NCBI RefSeq assembly: GCF_900102105.1
Contig: NZ_FNBB01000002.1
Coordinates: 372,001 to 436,000 of the forward strand
Length of the DNA: 64,000 bases
Direction: 5' to 3'
From: Agrobacterium pusense
GTDB lineage: Bacteria; Pseudomonadota; Alphaproteobacteria; Rhizobiales; Rhizobiaceae
Shown here: one piece after another, positions 54,617-63,766 of the stretch
Numbering within the stretch: the stretch's first letter is position 1
How the letters are laid out: each line of letters begins with the position of its first letter
Notes under the pieces: generated by a model
Seen by the model: only the letters and a program-made list of their open reading frames with translations
The model's database searches: none
What the model was told of the DNA's origin: nothing
Position numbers and translations under genes: made by a program

Positions 54617-55543
54617 ATGAATGCCATTGTTTCGATACGGAATCTGACCAAATCCTACGCAAATGGCTTCCAGGCGCTCAAAGGTGTCAGCCTCGATATC
54701 CGGGAGGGGGAGATACTCGCTCTTCTCGGTCCCAATGGCGCCGGCAAGACGACACTGATCTCGATCATCTGCGGTCTCGTCAATCCGGGTGACGGTTCGG
54801 TGCTGGTTGGCGGGCACGATGTGGTGAAGGATTTTCGCCAGACCCGCGCCCTCATCGGCCTCGTGCCGCAGGAACTGACGACTGACCAGTTCGAGACGGT
54901 TTGGAACACCGTCAGCTTTTCGCGCGGACTGCACGGACAGAAGAAGAATCCGGAGCTGATCGAACGCATCCTCAAATCCCTGTCGCTCTGGAACAAGAAG
55001 GACAACATGCTGCGGGAGCTTTCCGGCGGCATGAAGCGGCGTGTGCTGATTGCCAAGGCGCTGGCGCACGAGCCGAAGGTCCTGTTTCTCGATGAGCCGA
55101 CGGCGGGCGTGGATGTGACCCTGCGCCGCGACATGTGGAATGTGGTCTCCGAGCTGCGCGCCAAGGGCGTCACCATCATTCTCACCACGCATTACATCGA
55201 GGAGGCGGAAGAAATCGCCGACCGGGTGGGTGTCATCAATGGTGGCGAATTGCTGCTGGTGGAAGAAAAGACGGCATTGATGAAGAAACTCGGCCGCAAG
55301 CAGCTTTTTCTTGAGCTTTCCCAGCCGGTGGAGACTTTGCCGGAAAGTCTCGCGCCCTTCGGCCTCACGCTTTCCGAAGATGGCTGCACCATCACCTATG
55401 AAATCGAGGATAATGGCGAGCAGGGACGCATTGCCGATGTTCTGAGCGCGCTTTTCGCCGCCAACATCCATTTCAAGGATATTTCCACGCGGCAGAGTTC
55501 GCTCGAAGATATCTTCGTTTCGCTGGTGGGAGGCCAGAAATGA
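54617..55543 (+). CDS. ABC transporter ATP-binding protein
   Basis: 308 residues. Walker A GPNGAGKT (38-45), Q-loop VPQE, signature LSGGM (135-139), Walker B VLFLDE (155-160), H-loop [10 protein letters not shown]. The C-terminal extension (from about 220, [20 protein letters not shown]) is typical of YadG/drug-exporter ATPases. Pairs with the permease that overlaps its end by four bases. The start was set at [14 protein letters not shown]; the 13-residue longer frame has no ribosome-binding site. Confidence 0.93.
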   Translation: MNAIVSIRNLTKSYANGFQALKGVSLDIREGEILALLGPNGAGKTTLISIICGLVNPGDGSVLVGGHDVVKDFRQTRALIGLVPQELTTDQFETVWNTVSFSRGLHGQKKNPELIERILKSLSLWNKKDNMLRELSGGMKRRVLIAKALAHEPKVLFLDEPTAGVDVTLRRDMWNVVSELRAKGVTIILTTHYIEEAEEIADRVGVINGGELLLVEEKTALMKKLGRKQLFLELSQPVETLPESLAPFGLTLSEDGCTITYEIEDNGEQGRIADVLSALFAANIHFKDISTRQSSLEDIFVSLVGGQK

Positions 55544-56301
55544 ATTTCGAAGCCATCAAGTCCATCTACCTGTTCGAAATGGCGCGCACCCGCCGCACCC
55601 TGCTGCAAAGCGTGGTCTCTCCGGTCATTTCCACCTCGCTCTATTTTATCGTGTTCGGCACAGCGATCGGTTCGCGGATTCAGGAGGTTGGTGGGGTTTC
55701 CTATGGCGCTTTCATAACGCCCGGCCTCATCATGCTGACGCTTCTGACGCAGTGCATCGGCAACGGCTCCTTCGGCATCTACTTCCCGAAATTCACCGGC
55801 ACCATCTATGAAATCCTCTCCGCACCGGTGGCGATGACGGAAATCCTTGTCGGCTATGTCGGAGCGGCGGCGACAAAGGGGCTGATGATCGGTACGATCA
55901 TCCTGATAACCGCGTCGTTCTTCGTGGATATCAGCATCGCCCATCCGTTCATGATGATCCTGTTTTTTGTGCTGACGGCTGTGAGTTTCAGCCTGTTCGG
56001 CTTCATCATCGGCATCTGGGCAACGAATTTCGAGCAGTTGAACCTCATTCCCATGCTGGTGGTGCCGCCGCTGACCTTCCTCGGCGGCAGCTTCTATTCC
56101 ATCGACATGCTGCCGCCCTTCTGGCAGACGGTCAGCCACTTCAATCCGGTGCTTTATCTCATCAGCGGCTTCCGCTGGAGTTTCTACGAGATCGCTGACG
56201 TCAATCCCGTCATCAGCCTGGCGATGATCACGCTGTTTCTGGCGCTATGCCTCGGCGTTGTCGGCTGGATGTTCAAGACAGGGTATCGGCTGCGCAACTG
56301 A
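55540..56301 (+). CDS. ABC-2 type permease
   Basis: 253 residues with six spans, ABC-2 family (YadH-like). Contains [48 protein letters not shown] and [25 protein letters not shown], the hallmark of this group. With the preceding ATPase it would form an exporter of two permease and two ATPase chains. Substrate unknown. A hairpin ACGCCCGG-TCTGCG-CCGGGCGT follows at 56327-56348. Confidence 0.92.
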   Translation: MNFEAIKSIYLFEMARTRRTLLQSVVSPVISTSLYFIVFGTAIGSRIQEVGGVSYGAFITPGLIMLTLLTQCIGNGSFGIYFPKFTGTIYEILSAPVAMTEILVGYVGAAATKGLMIGTIILITASFFVDISIAHPFMMILFFVLTAVSFSLFGFIIGIWATNFEQLNLIPMLVVPPLTFLGGSFYSIDMLPPFWQTVSHFNPVLYLISGFRWSFYEIADVNPVISLAMITLFLALCLGVVGWMFKTGYRLRN

Positions 56302-56326
56302 TCAGAAACGCTTTCCTGAAAATTGG

Positions 56327-56349
56327 ACGCCCGGTCTGCGCCGGGCGTT
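56327..56349. terminator. Hairpin between convergent ABC permease and ribB
   Basis: ACGCCCGG/CCGGGCGT stem, 25 bases after the permease stop and 31 before the ribB stop. It lacks a long T-run but is placed where both transcripts should end. Confidence 0.5.
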
Positions 56350-56379
56350 CTCGTATTCAAAGCACAACGCGAGCGCAGG

Positions 56380-57021
56380 TCAGGCGACCTGCTTCTGCGC
56401 CACTTCCTCGACAACCTCACCCTTGAGATAGGAAACGAGGTCCTTGATCGTCACGACCAGCAGGCCGTGGCGCTCGGCGAAGACTTCGAGCTGGGGCAGG
56501 CGGGCCATGGTGCCGTCGTCATTGGCGATTTCGCATATCGTGCCGGAGGGAAATTTCCCGGCGAGACGGCAGAGATCAACGGCGGCTTCGGTATGGCCCG
56601 TGCGTCCGAGAACGCCCTGCGGGTGGGCGCGCAGCGGGAAGATATGGCCCGGGCGAGCGAAATCTTCGGGGCGCGAGCCTTCCGATACCAGCGCGCGCAC
56701 GGTCTTTGCGCGGTCGGCGGCGGAAATGCCCGTCGTGGTGCCGGGAATGTAATCCACCGATACGGTGAAGGCCGTCTTGAGGGATTCGGTATTGCGCGAC
56801 ACCATCAGCGGGATGTCGAGCGCGTCGAGGCGCTCTCCGGGCATGGCCACGCAGATCAGCCCGCGTGCATGGTTCATCATGAAGGCGATCTGCTGGGGAG
56901 TGATGCTGTCGGAGGCGGCGATGATATCGCCTTCGTTTTCGCGGTCTTCGTCGTCAACCACAATCACCATCTCGCCGCGGGAAATGGCGTTAATGGCGTC
57001 TTCAATTCTGGCAACTGTCAT
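56380..57021 (-). CDS. ribB: 3,4-dihydroxy-2-butanone-4-phosphate synthase
   Basis: 213 residues, stand-alone RibB domain without the GTP cyclohydrolase II half. Converts ribulose 5-phosphate to the four-carbon precursor of riboflavin. Conserved DDEDRENEGDII (23-34), ARPGHIFPLRA, and GHTEAAVDLCRLAG. Preceded by an FMN riboswitch, so it is controlled by flavin level. A small hairpin ATGCCG-TTTTG-CGGCAT (57046-57062 on the + strand) lies just before the AAAGG ribosome-binding site and could be part of the expression platform. Confidence 0.96.
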   Translation of the reverse strand: MTVARIEDAINAISRGEMVIVVDDEDRENEGDIIAASDSITPQQIAFMMNHARGLICVAMPGERLDALDIPLMVSRNTESLKTAFTVSVDYIPGTTTGISAADRAKTVRALVSEGSRPEDFARPGHIFPLRAHPQGVLGRTGHTEAAVDLCRLAGKFPSGTICEIANDDGTMARLPQLEVFAERHGLLVVTIKDLVSYLKGEVVEEVAQKQVA

Positions 57022-57145
57022 TCTATTTCAAGCCTTTCAAGGGTTATGCCGTTTTGCGGCATTTTCGCGCTTCGAGAAGCGCCAAATATCCCTTGGGCGA
57101 ACAATGCAATACGAAGCCCGCTAACGCGCAGGCGTCCCATGCCTT

Positions 57146-57288
57146 GTCCTCTTTCATCCGGACTATACCGTCGGCTCCGGCCTCTCACCGGATCTGCTGA
57201 CCTTCCGGCTTTGGAAACCGGAAGCGCTCGCGGGCTCCGGGAAAGTCCCGATACCGCCGGTGGGGAATTGCGCCCCGCCCTGAGAACA
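57146..57288 (-). promoter_or_regulatory. FMN riboswitch (RFN element) upstream of ribB
   Basis: On the minus strand the conserved RFN blocks appear in order: TTCTCAGGGCGGGGCGCAATTCC, CCACCGGCGGTA, GAGCCCGCGAGCGCTT, GGTCAGCAGATCCGGTGAGA, GCCGACGGTATAGTCCGGATG and AAAGAGGA. Ends are approximate to a few bases. FMN binding is expected to reduce ribB expression. Confidence 0.95.
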
Positions 57289-57450
57289 GCAACAACTTAA
57301 ATTATCAAATGCGAGGGAATCAAGGGGCAATGGCCCGCCGCAGCCCTTGTGCGTGAAAAGAATATCCCGATTGCAGACGCTACGAGGAATTTCCTTTCCG
57401 GTACCAAGACGTGAGAAAACTCCCCGAAATGAATCTCGAGGGGGCAGTGC

Positions 57451-58158
57451 TCACCGATCCCGCAACCGCAATTCGTCGGTCTGCATCTGCAGCGAACCAA
57501 GCGTCGACAAAAAGCTCATGCCAAGCAGGCTCTGGCCCAATTGGCCATCCTGGGCGACGAGGGCGGGGATGTTGCGCCGCACGATCGGGCCAATGCTGAT
57601 TTCCGACAGCGTGACGGGTGCTGCTGCCGTGCGGCCATTGGCGGTCATTACCGGTACGGTATAGCGAAGATTTGTGGTGTCGATGCCGATTGCGGTCGCA
57701 TCCGCATTTGCGAGCACCACGGAGCTGGCGCCTGTATCGACCAGCATGTGGATCGTCCTGCCCTCAATCCCGACATTCGCTTCAAAGTGGCCGCTCATGG
57801 ATTTGTGCAGCACGATTTCCTGCTCGCCTGCCGATGTCGTCACCACGACGGCGCGGCCGGGCATCAGACCGCCGAGCAGCCGGTCGCCGAAGGATTGCAG
57901 GTCATAGCGATAGAGATAGAGCGAGACGAGGCCGAGGATGATGACGAGCCAGACGGCGAGCTGCCGGATGACGGTGCCGAAGTTGCCGCGTCTTCCCGCC
58001 AGAATGCCGGCCGACAGCAGCCCTGCGATGGGCAGAAGATAAAGGACCTGGGCAAACTGATCATTATCGATGCCGAGCGTTCGGCCACCATTGTGATTAA
58101 CGACGAGCAGGCCAAGGCCGACGGCCAGCAGAAGGAGAACGATGGTCAGTCTGTTCAT
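57451..58158 (-). CDS. Membrane-anchored retropepsin-like aspartic protease (TIGR02281 family)
   Basis: 235 residues. Three N-terminal hydrophobic segments (residues 4-20, 40-55, 68-85) anchor a C-terminal single-lobe aspartic protease with the active-site motif MLVDTGASSVVLA (about 139-151) and a second hydrophobic-glycine element QSLLGMSFLSTLG near the end. Such clan AA proteins act as dimers. Substrate unknown. Overlaps the DUF1289 gene by four bases and ends the cobS operon. Confidence 0.88.
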   Translation of the reverse strand: MNRLTIVLLLLAVGLGLLVVNHNGGRTLGIDNDQFAQVLYLLPIAGLLSAGILAGRRGNFGTVIRQLAVWLVIILGLVSLYLYRYDLQSFGDRLLGGLMPGRAVVVTTSAGEQEIVLHKSMSGHFEANVGIEGRTIHMLVDTGASSVVLANADATAIGIDTTNLRYTVPVMTANGRTAAAPVTLSEISIGPIVRRNIPALVAQDGQLGQSLLGMSFLSTLGSLQMQTDELRLRDR

Positions 58159-58346
58159 GCGGTATGTGTCTCCTTGGCGGACTCGGACAGATTTGCCAAT
58201 CTTTGCGGCAGCGCGCGCATGATCGAGCGGCGCGTCTCGTCGCTATAACCCGTCCAGCCGCCGATTTCATCCAGCGTGCGGCCGCAGCCTATGCAGAGAG
58301 TGTGGGTCGTTTCGAGGCGACAGATCTGGACGCAGGGTGTTTCCAT
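58155..58346 (-). CDS. DUF1289 small Cys-rich protein
   Basis: 63 residues. C-x3-C near the start (TPCVQIC) and CIGCGRTLDEIGGW are the DUF1289 signature and may bind a metal or iron-sulfur cluster. Function unknown. Tightly packed between cobS (19 bases) and the protease (ATGA overlap), hence cotranscribed. Confidence 0.85.
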   Translation of the reverse strand: METPCVQICRLETTHTLCIGCGRTLDEIGGWTGYSDETRRSIMRALPQRLANLSESAKETHTA

Positions 58347-58365
58347 GGTGATCTATATCAGGCCC

Positions 58366-59151
58366 TCATGCCGCAAGGGCAAGTGCGACGAGAATCACGA
58401 TCTCCGTGATCTGCTGGCAAGCCCCAATGGTATCCCCGGTATGGCCGCCAATCTTCCTCTCGCACAGCCTGCCGAACAGCATGGCCGCGATGACCGCCAC
58501 CGCCAGCACAAGCGCGATCTCAAACAGTGGCAGCGCGTGCAGCGTGAACAATATGAAGAGAAGAAGCCCGGCGGCCAGCGCGATGTTGCGCTCGCTTTCT
58601 CCGGGCTGGCCGGCATTGACCGCGATGCCGGAGGTCTTGGCGGCGGGCAGGGACTGCCAGTGCCACACCATCAGCGCGCGGCTCGTGACAAGCGCTGCAA
58701 TCAGGCAGGCGGCAGCGGTTTTGCCCGGCAGGGTTTCGATCAGCGAGGCGAGTGCAGTGGCGCGGAGCGCGAAGGAAAGAACCATGGCAATGGTGCCATA
58801 ACTGCCGATACGGCTGTCCTTCATAATTTCAAGCATACGCGCCTTGTCCCTGCCGCTGCCGAAACCGTCGGCCATGTCGGCAAGCCCGTCCTCATGCAGC
58901 GCGCCTGTCATGAGCGCCGTCAGGCCGATGGCGAGCCACCCGGTGAGCTGCGGAGAGGCATCGAAGCGAGCAAACACGACAACCAGGAAAGCGGCGGGCA
59001 GGGCGATCAGCAGTCCCGCGGCGGGGAAGGCACGGGCGGCCCGGCCCATCGACACGCCCGAGTCGCCTTCGAAGAATCGCGAAGGGACGGGCAGGCGGCT
59101 CAGAAAGGCGAGGGAATGCATGACATCTGTTATAAAATCCCGGGCCTTCAT
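58366..59151 (-). CDS. cobS: Adenosylcobinamide-GDP ribazoletransferase
   Basis: 261 residues, integral membrane enzyme that joins adenosylcobinamide-GDP with alpha-ribazole in the last steps of cobalamin synthesis (called cobV in some rhizobial nomenclature). HSLAFLSRLPVPSRFF at the N-terminus; catalytic ALHEDGLADMADGFG and MKDSRIGSYGTIAM are present. GGAGAG precedes the start at 59151; the frame is open far upstream but that part lies in the divergent cobT. Divergent from cobT, its pathway partner. Confidence 0.95.
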   Translation of the reverse strand: MKARDFITDVMHSLAFLSRLPVPSRFFEGDSGVSMGRAARAFPAAGLLIALPAAFLVVVFARFDASPQLTGWLAIGLTALMTGALHEDGLADMADGFGSGRDKARMLEIMKDSRIGSYGTIAMVLSFALRATALASLIETLPGKTAAACLIAALVTSRALMVWHWQSLPAAKTSGIAVNAGQPGESERNIALAAGLLLFILFTLHALPLFEIALVLAVAVIAAMLFGRLCERKIGGHTGDTIGACQQITEIVILVALALAA

Positions 59152-59304
59152 GCTCTCTCCGTTGCAGTCGCTGCATTTCCGGTTGTTCCGCGGCGCATCC
59201 GCTATTATGAGAGGCGCAACAAAGACCGATTTGCCGGAAAACACAAGTTTCCGGACGCATGAGCCGATGCGAAAGCCAGACCGGCTATGAGAGAGACTGA
59301 TATC

Positions 59305-60339
59305 ATGAGCATGAGCGGATTGCCCTTCGATGATTTCCGCGCGCTGCTGCGCGAGCTTCCCGGCCCGGACACGCACGCGCTTGTTGCGGCGAAGGAGCGC
59401 AATGCGCAGCTGACGAAACCTGCCGGTTCGCTCGGCCGTCTCGAAGAAATCGCCATGTGGCTTGCCGCCTGGTCCGGCCGTTCGCCTGCCGTCAACCGTC
59501 CGCTGGTGGCAATCTTCGCCGGCAATCACGGCGTGACCCGCCACGGCATCACGCCCTATCCGACGTCTGTGACCCAGCAGATGGTGGAAAATTTTGCCGC
59601 CGGTGGCGCGGCGATCAACCAGATCTGCGTGGCCAATGATCTCGGCCTGAAGATTTTCGATCTGGCGCTGGATTACCCGACCGGGGATATCACCTGTGAA
59701 CCGGCGCTTTCGGAGCGTGACTGCGCCGCCACCATGGCCTTCGGCATGGAGGCGATTGCCGGCGGCACCGATCTTCTCTGCGTCGGTGAAATGGGCATCG
59801 GCAACACCACGATAGCGGCTGCGATCAATCTTGCGCTATATGGCGGTACGGCGGAAGAATGGACCGGTCCGGGCACCGGTTCGGAAGGTGACGTCATGGC
59901 CCGCAAGATTGCGGCGGTGAAGGCGGCGGTAGAGTTCCACAAGGACCACCTGTCCGATCCGCTGGAAATCATGCGTCGTCTCGGCGGACGCGAAATCGCG
60001 GCGATTGCAGGTGCCATTCTTGCTGCGCGCGTGCAGCGCATTCCCGTGTTGATAGATGGTTATGTGGCAACGGCCGCCGCGGCGCTGCTGAAGGCTGCGA
60101 ATTCCTCTGCGCTCGATCATTGCCTTATCGGCCATGTCTCGGGCGAGCCCGGCCATCTGGCAGCCATCGAAAAGCTTGGCAAGACGCCGCTTCTGGCGCT
60201 TGGAATGCGTCTTGGCGAAGGCACCGGTGCGGCCCTTGCCGCCGCCATCGTCAAGGCCGCCGCCGCCTGCCATTCCGGCATGGCGACGTTTGAGGCAGCG
60301 GGTGTCGACACACGCATCACCGCGCCCACCAATCATTGA
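59305..60339 (+). CDS. cobT: Nicotinate-nucleotide-dimethylbenzimidazole phosphoribosyltransferase
   Basis: 344 residues; makes alpha-ribazole phosphate for the lower ligand of cobalamin (cobU in some rhizobial nomenclature). TKPAGSLGRLEEIA, the FAGNHGVTRHGITPYP motif, VGEMGIGNTTIAAAI, and GHVSGEPGHLAAIEKLG at the C-terminus with the catalytic Glu nearby. The ATG at 59305 has GAGAGAC upstream; another ATG at 59287 is possible. Followed by dgkA after eight bases. Confidence 0.95.
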   Translation: MSMSGLPFDDFRALLRELPGPDTHALVAAKERNAQLTKPAGSLGRLEEIAMWLAAWSGRSPAVNRPLVAIFAGNHGVTRHGITPYPTSVTQQMVENFAAGGAAINQICVANDLGLKIFDLALDYPTGDITCEPALSERDCAATMAFGMEAIAGGTDLLCVGEMGIGNTTIAAAINLALYGGTAEEWTGPGTGSEGDVMARKIAAVKAAVEFHKDHLSDPLEIMRRLGGREIAAIAGAILAARVQRIPVLIDGYVATAAAALLKAANSSALDHCLIGHVSGEPGHLAAIEKLGKTPLLALGMRLGEGTGAALAAAIVKAAAACHSGMATFEAAGVDTRITAPTNH

Positions 60340-60347
60340 GGCTGAAG

Positions 60348-60752
60348 ATGGACGCGACGCCGCACATGCCACCGCCAGAACCGGTCTTTCGTAAAGAAAA
60401 GGGCTGGCGGCATCTGTTCGCTGCCGCGCGCTATTCCCTGCAGGGGCTCGGCCGGCTCTGGCAGGAAGCTGCCTTTCGTCACGAAGTTCTTGCCTTCTGC
60501 GTCGGGCTTGGCCTGCTTCTGGTCGTGGGCGCGCCGTTTGCGCATCTTCTCGTTTTCACGGTGTTGATGCTGCTTTTATTCTCGGTGGAAGCGCTCAATA
60601 CCGCCATTGAGGAACTGGTGGACCGCATTTCGCCGGAAATTTCCTCCGTGGGCCGGCACGCCAAGGATCTCGGCTCCTTTGCCGTCTTCTGCCTGTTGAT
60701 GGCGAACGGATTTTTCGTGCTGTATTCGCTGGTGACGACGCTGTTCTTCTGA
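60348..60752 (+). CDS. dgkA: Diacylglycerol kinase (membrane, DgkA type)
   Basis: 134 residues: a cytoplasmic N-terminal helix and three spans. FRHEVLAF, EALNTAIEELVDRISPE (active-site Glu residues) and GRHAKDLGSFAVF match DgkA. Recycles diacylglycerol to phosphatidate. The start was set at MDATPHM with GAGG upstream; a TTG four codons earlier opens the frame. In operon with cobT. Confidence 0.93.
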   Translation: MDATPHMPPPEPVFRKEKGWRHLFAAARYSLQGLGRLWQEAAFRHEVLAFCVGLGLLLVVGAPFAHLLVFTVLMLLLFSVEALNTAIEELVDRISPEISSVGRHAKDLGSFAVFCLLMANGFFVLYSLVTTLFF

Positions 60753-60812
60753 GGTTGCCAGCTTCAAGGCATTTCCAGGTGGAAAGCCGGGCGACGCCTT
60801 CCTGTGGGCGCC

Positions 60813-62369
60813 TTAAGCGAAGGACCGTCGGCGTGGCTGGATGGCATGGGTTTCTTCGACCGCGGGCAGGCTCTGGAGCACGCGTTTCGCGGGCAGGATG
60901 GCGATGCCTTCTGTGCCCTCACGCAGTTTGGATTTCAGAATGAACTGGCCGTCATGCTTGGCGAGGATGGCCTGAACGATGGGCAGGCCAAGGCCGGTTC
61001 CCTGCTCGGCGCTCTTGATCGCGATTGATCCCTGACCGAAGGCTGACAGCACCACCGGAATTTCCTCCTCGGGAATGCCTGGGCCATTGTCCCTGATCGA
61101 CACATATTGGCCGCCGCCGGCCGTCCAGCCCGCCTTTACGAGAATTTCTCCACCCTGCGGGGTGAACTTGACGGCGTTGGACAGCAGGTTGAGGACGACC
61201 TGGCGGATCGATTTTTCGTCCGCCCAGACCTGCGGCAGGCTGTTTTCAAACTGCTGGGAGATCCTGATGTTCTTGGCGCGGGCGCGAAGCTGGATCATGC
61301 CGATGCAATCTTCGGCGATTTCCAGCATCGAGATCGCTTCTTCGTTCAGGTCATAACGGCCCGCCTCGATGCGCGACAGGTCGAGGATTTCGTTGATGAG
61401 ATCGAGCAGATGCTGGCCGGAGCGGTGGATATCGCCGGAATATTCCTTGTAGAGCGGATTGTTGAGCGGCCCCAGCACCTCCGAGGACATGACCTCGGAG
61501 AAGCCGAGAATGGCGTTGAGGGGCGTGCGCAGCTCGTGCGACATGGAGGCGAGAAAGCGCGACTTGGCCAGATTGGCTTCTTCCGCGCGTCGCCGCGCCT
61601 CGTCGGAAACCGAATTGGCGACTTCGAGCTCGGCGATCAGGTCGTCCTTTTCCGTCTGCGAGGAGAGGAGCTTGATGCTGGTCTGGTAAAGCCGGCTGGT
61701 GATGCGGTGGCAGAACAGGATCGCCATGCCGAACATCAGCGCAAGACCGACATCGAATGGATCGCGCGAGAAGACAGAGGTGACGCAGAGAGCCGCCAGC
61801 ACCGGCAGGAAAGTCATGAAGGTTGCCCGCCGCAGCATGAAATTGGCCGTGGCGGTGAGCGAGAGCGCGATCAGCAGCGTCGAGCCCTTGAAGAAAAGCA
61901 CGAGCGTCGGGTCATTACGCGTTGGCTCCGCCAGCGCGAACATCGCCCAGATGCACCCGATGACGATCTGCATTCCGAGAAAAAGATTTTTCCAGTGCAG
62001 GAGGTTTTCGGCGGTGATTTCCTGTTTTGCAGCCCGTTTGGCGAGCATCAGCGAAATGGCGTGGAAACTCAATGCAGCCAGCGACCAGATGATGAGGCTG
62101 ATATCGCGGGTTATGTAAACGCCGATGATGGAGGCAAGCACGATGAAAAGCGGCATGATCATCGCGCCCTGCAGGGTCTCGGCGATGTGCATGGTCAGCA
62201 TCTCGCGTTCATAGGCGTCGCTTGCGCCTGCACCTTGCTGCAAGCGTTCACGCGTCGTCTTCACCGCGTCGAAAACCGCCTTGTTGCGATGTTTTTTCGA
62301 GCGGTCGACGATGATCTTGTCGGTGGACGTGCTGACGCTTTTACTCATTGTTACAACGCAGGGTGACAT
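60813..62369 (-). CDS. Membrane-bound sensor histidine kinase
   Basis: 518 residues. About six spans between 65 and 220, a coiled-coil (235-270), then HisKA with the phospho-His278 (FLASMSHELRTPLNAILGF), N-box Asn398 (NLLSNAVKFTP), D-box DNGPGIP (427-433) and G-box GTGLGLPIV (457-465). The HisKA region GFSEVMSSEVLGPLNN...YSGDIHRSGQHLLDLINEI resembles the PleC/DivJ-like (PdhS) cell-cycle kinases of rhizobia, but membership is not proven. No response regulator gene is adjacent. Start 62369 has AAGGG upstream; 62348 is an alternative. Confidence 0.88.
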   Translation of the reverse strand: MSPCVVTMSKSVSTSTDKIIVDRSKKHRNKAVFDAVKTTRERLQQGAGASDAYEREMLTMHIAETLQGAMIMPLFIVLASIIGVYITRDISLIIWSLAALSFHAISLMLAKRAAKQEITAENLLHWKNLFLGMQIVIGCIWAMFALAEPTRNDPTLVLFFKGSTLLIALSLTATANFMLRRATFMTFLPVLAALCVTSVFSRDPFDVGLALMFGMAILFCHRITSRLYQTSIKLLSSQTEKDDLIAELEVANSVSDEARRRAEEANLAKSRFLASMSHELRTPLNAILGFSEVMSSEVLGPLNNPLYKEYSGDIHRSGQHLLDLINEILDLSRIEAGRYDLNEEAISMLEIAEDCIGMIQLRARAKNIRISQQFENSLPQVWADEKSIRQVVLNLLSNAVKFTPQGGEILVKAGWTAGGGQYVSIRDNGPGIPEEEIPVVLSAFGQGSIAIKSAEQGTGLGLPIVQAILAKHDGQFILKSKLREGTEGIAILPAKRVLQSLPAVEETHAIQPRRRSFA

Positions 62370-62456
62370 GAACCCTTGCAGACTACGCCCAAAATCTTAA
62401 GAAGATGCTGCCGTGAAAGGATTTGTTTGCCATTTCTGACAAGGGTTTGTTGTTAC

Positions 62457-63050
62457 ATGAGACGAAATGGAGGCAGGCGCGGGGGTTTTTCCGCAGTCCG
62501 CGACGGCGGCCTGTTCCTTGCTACGGTTTTTCTAGGGGTTCTGATTGCCGCCAAGCTTGATCATATCAACAGCGAAACCTATAGCGGCCGCTTCTTCGTG
62601 ATTGATGGCGACACGCTCTCCAAGGGCAAGGAACGTTTCCGGCTGCTCGGCATCGATGCGCCGGAGCTTGCGCAGACATGTCTGCGCGGGGGCGAAAGCT
62701 GGCCATGTGGCGAGGAGGCGCGCCGTGTTCTGCAACGGCTGGCCGCGCCAGCGGATTTCTCCTGCTCCGGCAGTTCCAGAGATCGATACGGGCGACTGCT
62801 CGTCTATTGTTCCGCCGGCGGCAGGGATGTTTCGTCGGACATGGTGTCGGCCGGTTTTGCCGTCGCGTCGGGATATTTCCAGTTTTCAGGCGAGCAGGAA
62901 GCCGCGCGCAGGCAGGCGCTCGGCATCTGGGCGGGAGAATTCGAAAAGCCCTCGCAGTGGCGGAGGGATCACCGTGCCGCGGATATGGAAACGCCGGCGG
63001 CGGGTTTCCTCACCATCGTCCGCCATCTTCTGGGGTGGGATCATGGCTGA
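62457..63050 (+). CDS. Thermonuclease (SNase-like) domain protein with N-terminal anchor
   Basis: 197 residues. Basic start (MRRNGGRRGG), one hydrophobic segment (about 18-33), then an SNase-like OB-fold: FFVIDGDTL (46-54), RLLGIDAPELAQTC (62-75) with Arg/Glu positions of the active site, and DRYGRLLVYC (109-118). Likely a periplasm-facing nuclease. Its last eight bases overlap the start of the UDG-family gene, indicating coupled expression. AAGGG lies 11 bases before the start. Confidence 0.82.
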   Translation: MRRNGGRRGGFSAVRDGGLFLATVFLGVLIAAKLDHINSETYSGRFFVIDGDTLSKGKERFRLLGIDAPELAQTCLRGGESWPCGEEARRVLQRLAAPADFSCSGSSRDRYGRLLVYCSAGGRDVSSDMVSAGFAVASGYFQFSGEQEAARRQALGIWAGEFEKPSQWRRDHRAADMETPAAGFLTIVRHLLGWDHG

Positions 63051-63699
63051 AGGAGAGAGGGTTGGGCCAGTGCATGATGATGGGCTGGACGGGCTGCGCG
63101 GTGAGATTGCCCGCTGTCGTCTCTGTCGCGACAGGCCGCTCAAGGGAATGGCTGACCGCCTGCCGCATGAACCCCGGCCGGTGGTCGTCATGTCGGCAAG
63201 ACCACGCATTCTGATTGCCGGGCAGGCGCCAGGGCTGCGCGTGCATGAAACGGGCCTGCCATTCAACGATGCTTCCGGCGACAGGCTGCGCCAGTGGCTG
63301 AATGTCGACCGGGAGACATTTTACGATCCGGATCGTTTCGCCATCGTTCCCATGGGGTTCTGTTTTCCCGGTTATGATGACAAGGGAAGCGACCTGCCGC
63401 CACGGCGGGAATGCGCCCCGCACTGGCGCACGCGGGTCATGGCGGCGATGCCGCAGGTGGAGCTGATCCTCGCGATCGGCCAATATGCCCAGGCTTTTCA
63501 CCTGGGTGAAAGACGATGCAAAACCATGACCGAAACGGTGCAAAACTGGCGCAGCTATCTTCACGCCAATTCCGGCCCCGGCATTCTTCCTTTGCCGCAT
63601 CCGAGCTGGCGCAACACGGGGTGGCTGAAAAAGAACCCATGGTTTACGGAGGAGCTGTTGCCGGTTCTGCGAGAATATGTGGAAATGCAGCTTTGGTGA
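63043..63699 (+). CDS. Uracil-DNA glycosylase family protein with four candidate Fe-S cysteines
   Basis: 218 residues. GQAPGLRVHETGLPFNDASG (60-79) is the glycosylase motif A region with the family substitution pattern, and LPLPHPSWR (182-190) is motif B. Cys25, Cys28, Cys107 and Cys124 are spaced like the 4Fe-4S ligands of family-4 UDGs (C-x2-C, then two more about 17 apart). Removes uracil or acts on damaged bases; exact specificity unknown. Overlaps the upstream nuclease gene by eight bases; GGGGTGGG is the ribosome-binding region. Confidence 0.85.
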   Translation: MAEGERVGPVHDDGLDGLRGEIARCRLCRDRPLKGMADRLPHEPRPVVVMSARPRILIAGQAPGLRVHETGLPFNDASGDRLRQWLNVDRETFYDPDRFAIVPMGFCFPGYDDKGSDLPPRRECAPHWRTRVMAAMPQVELILAIGQYAQAFHLGERRCKTMTETVQNWRSYLHANSGPGILPLPHPSWRNTGWLKKNPWFTEELLPVLREYVEMQLW

Positions 63700-63766
63700 A
63701 ACAATTTTCTGTTTTTCCGCAAAAATTAGTGTATTGAAAGGAAATTAATTCAGGAGGGTAGACGCA

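Noticed and set aside
56323..57300. Plus-strand open frame of 325 codons opposite ribB and its riboswitch
   Set aside because: It runs antisense through ribB and the FMN riboswitch and has no family similarity.
61107..62366. Plus-strand open frame of 419 codons opposite the histidine kinase
   Set aside because: Antisense shadow of a clearly recognisable kinase; charged low-complexity translation typical of such shadows.
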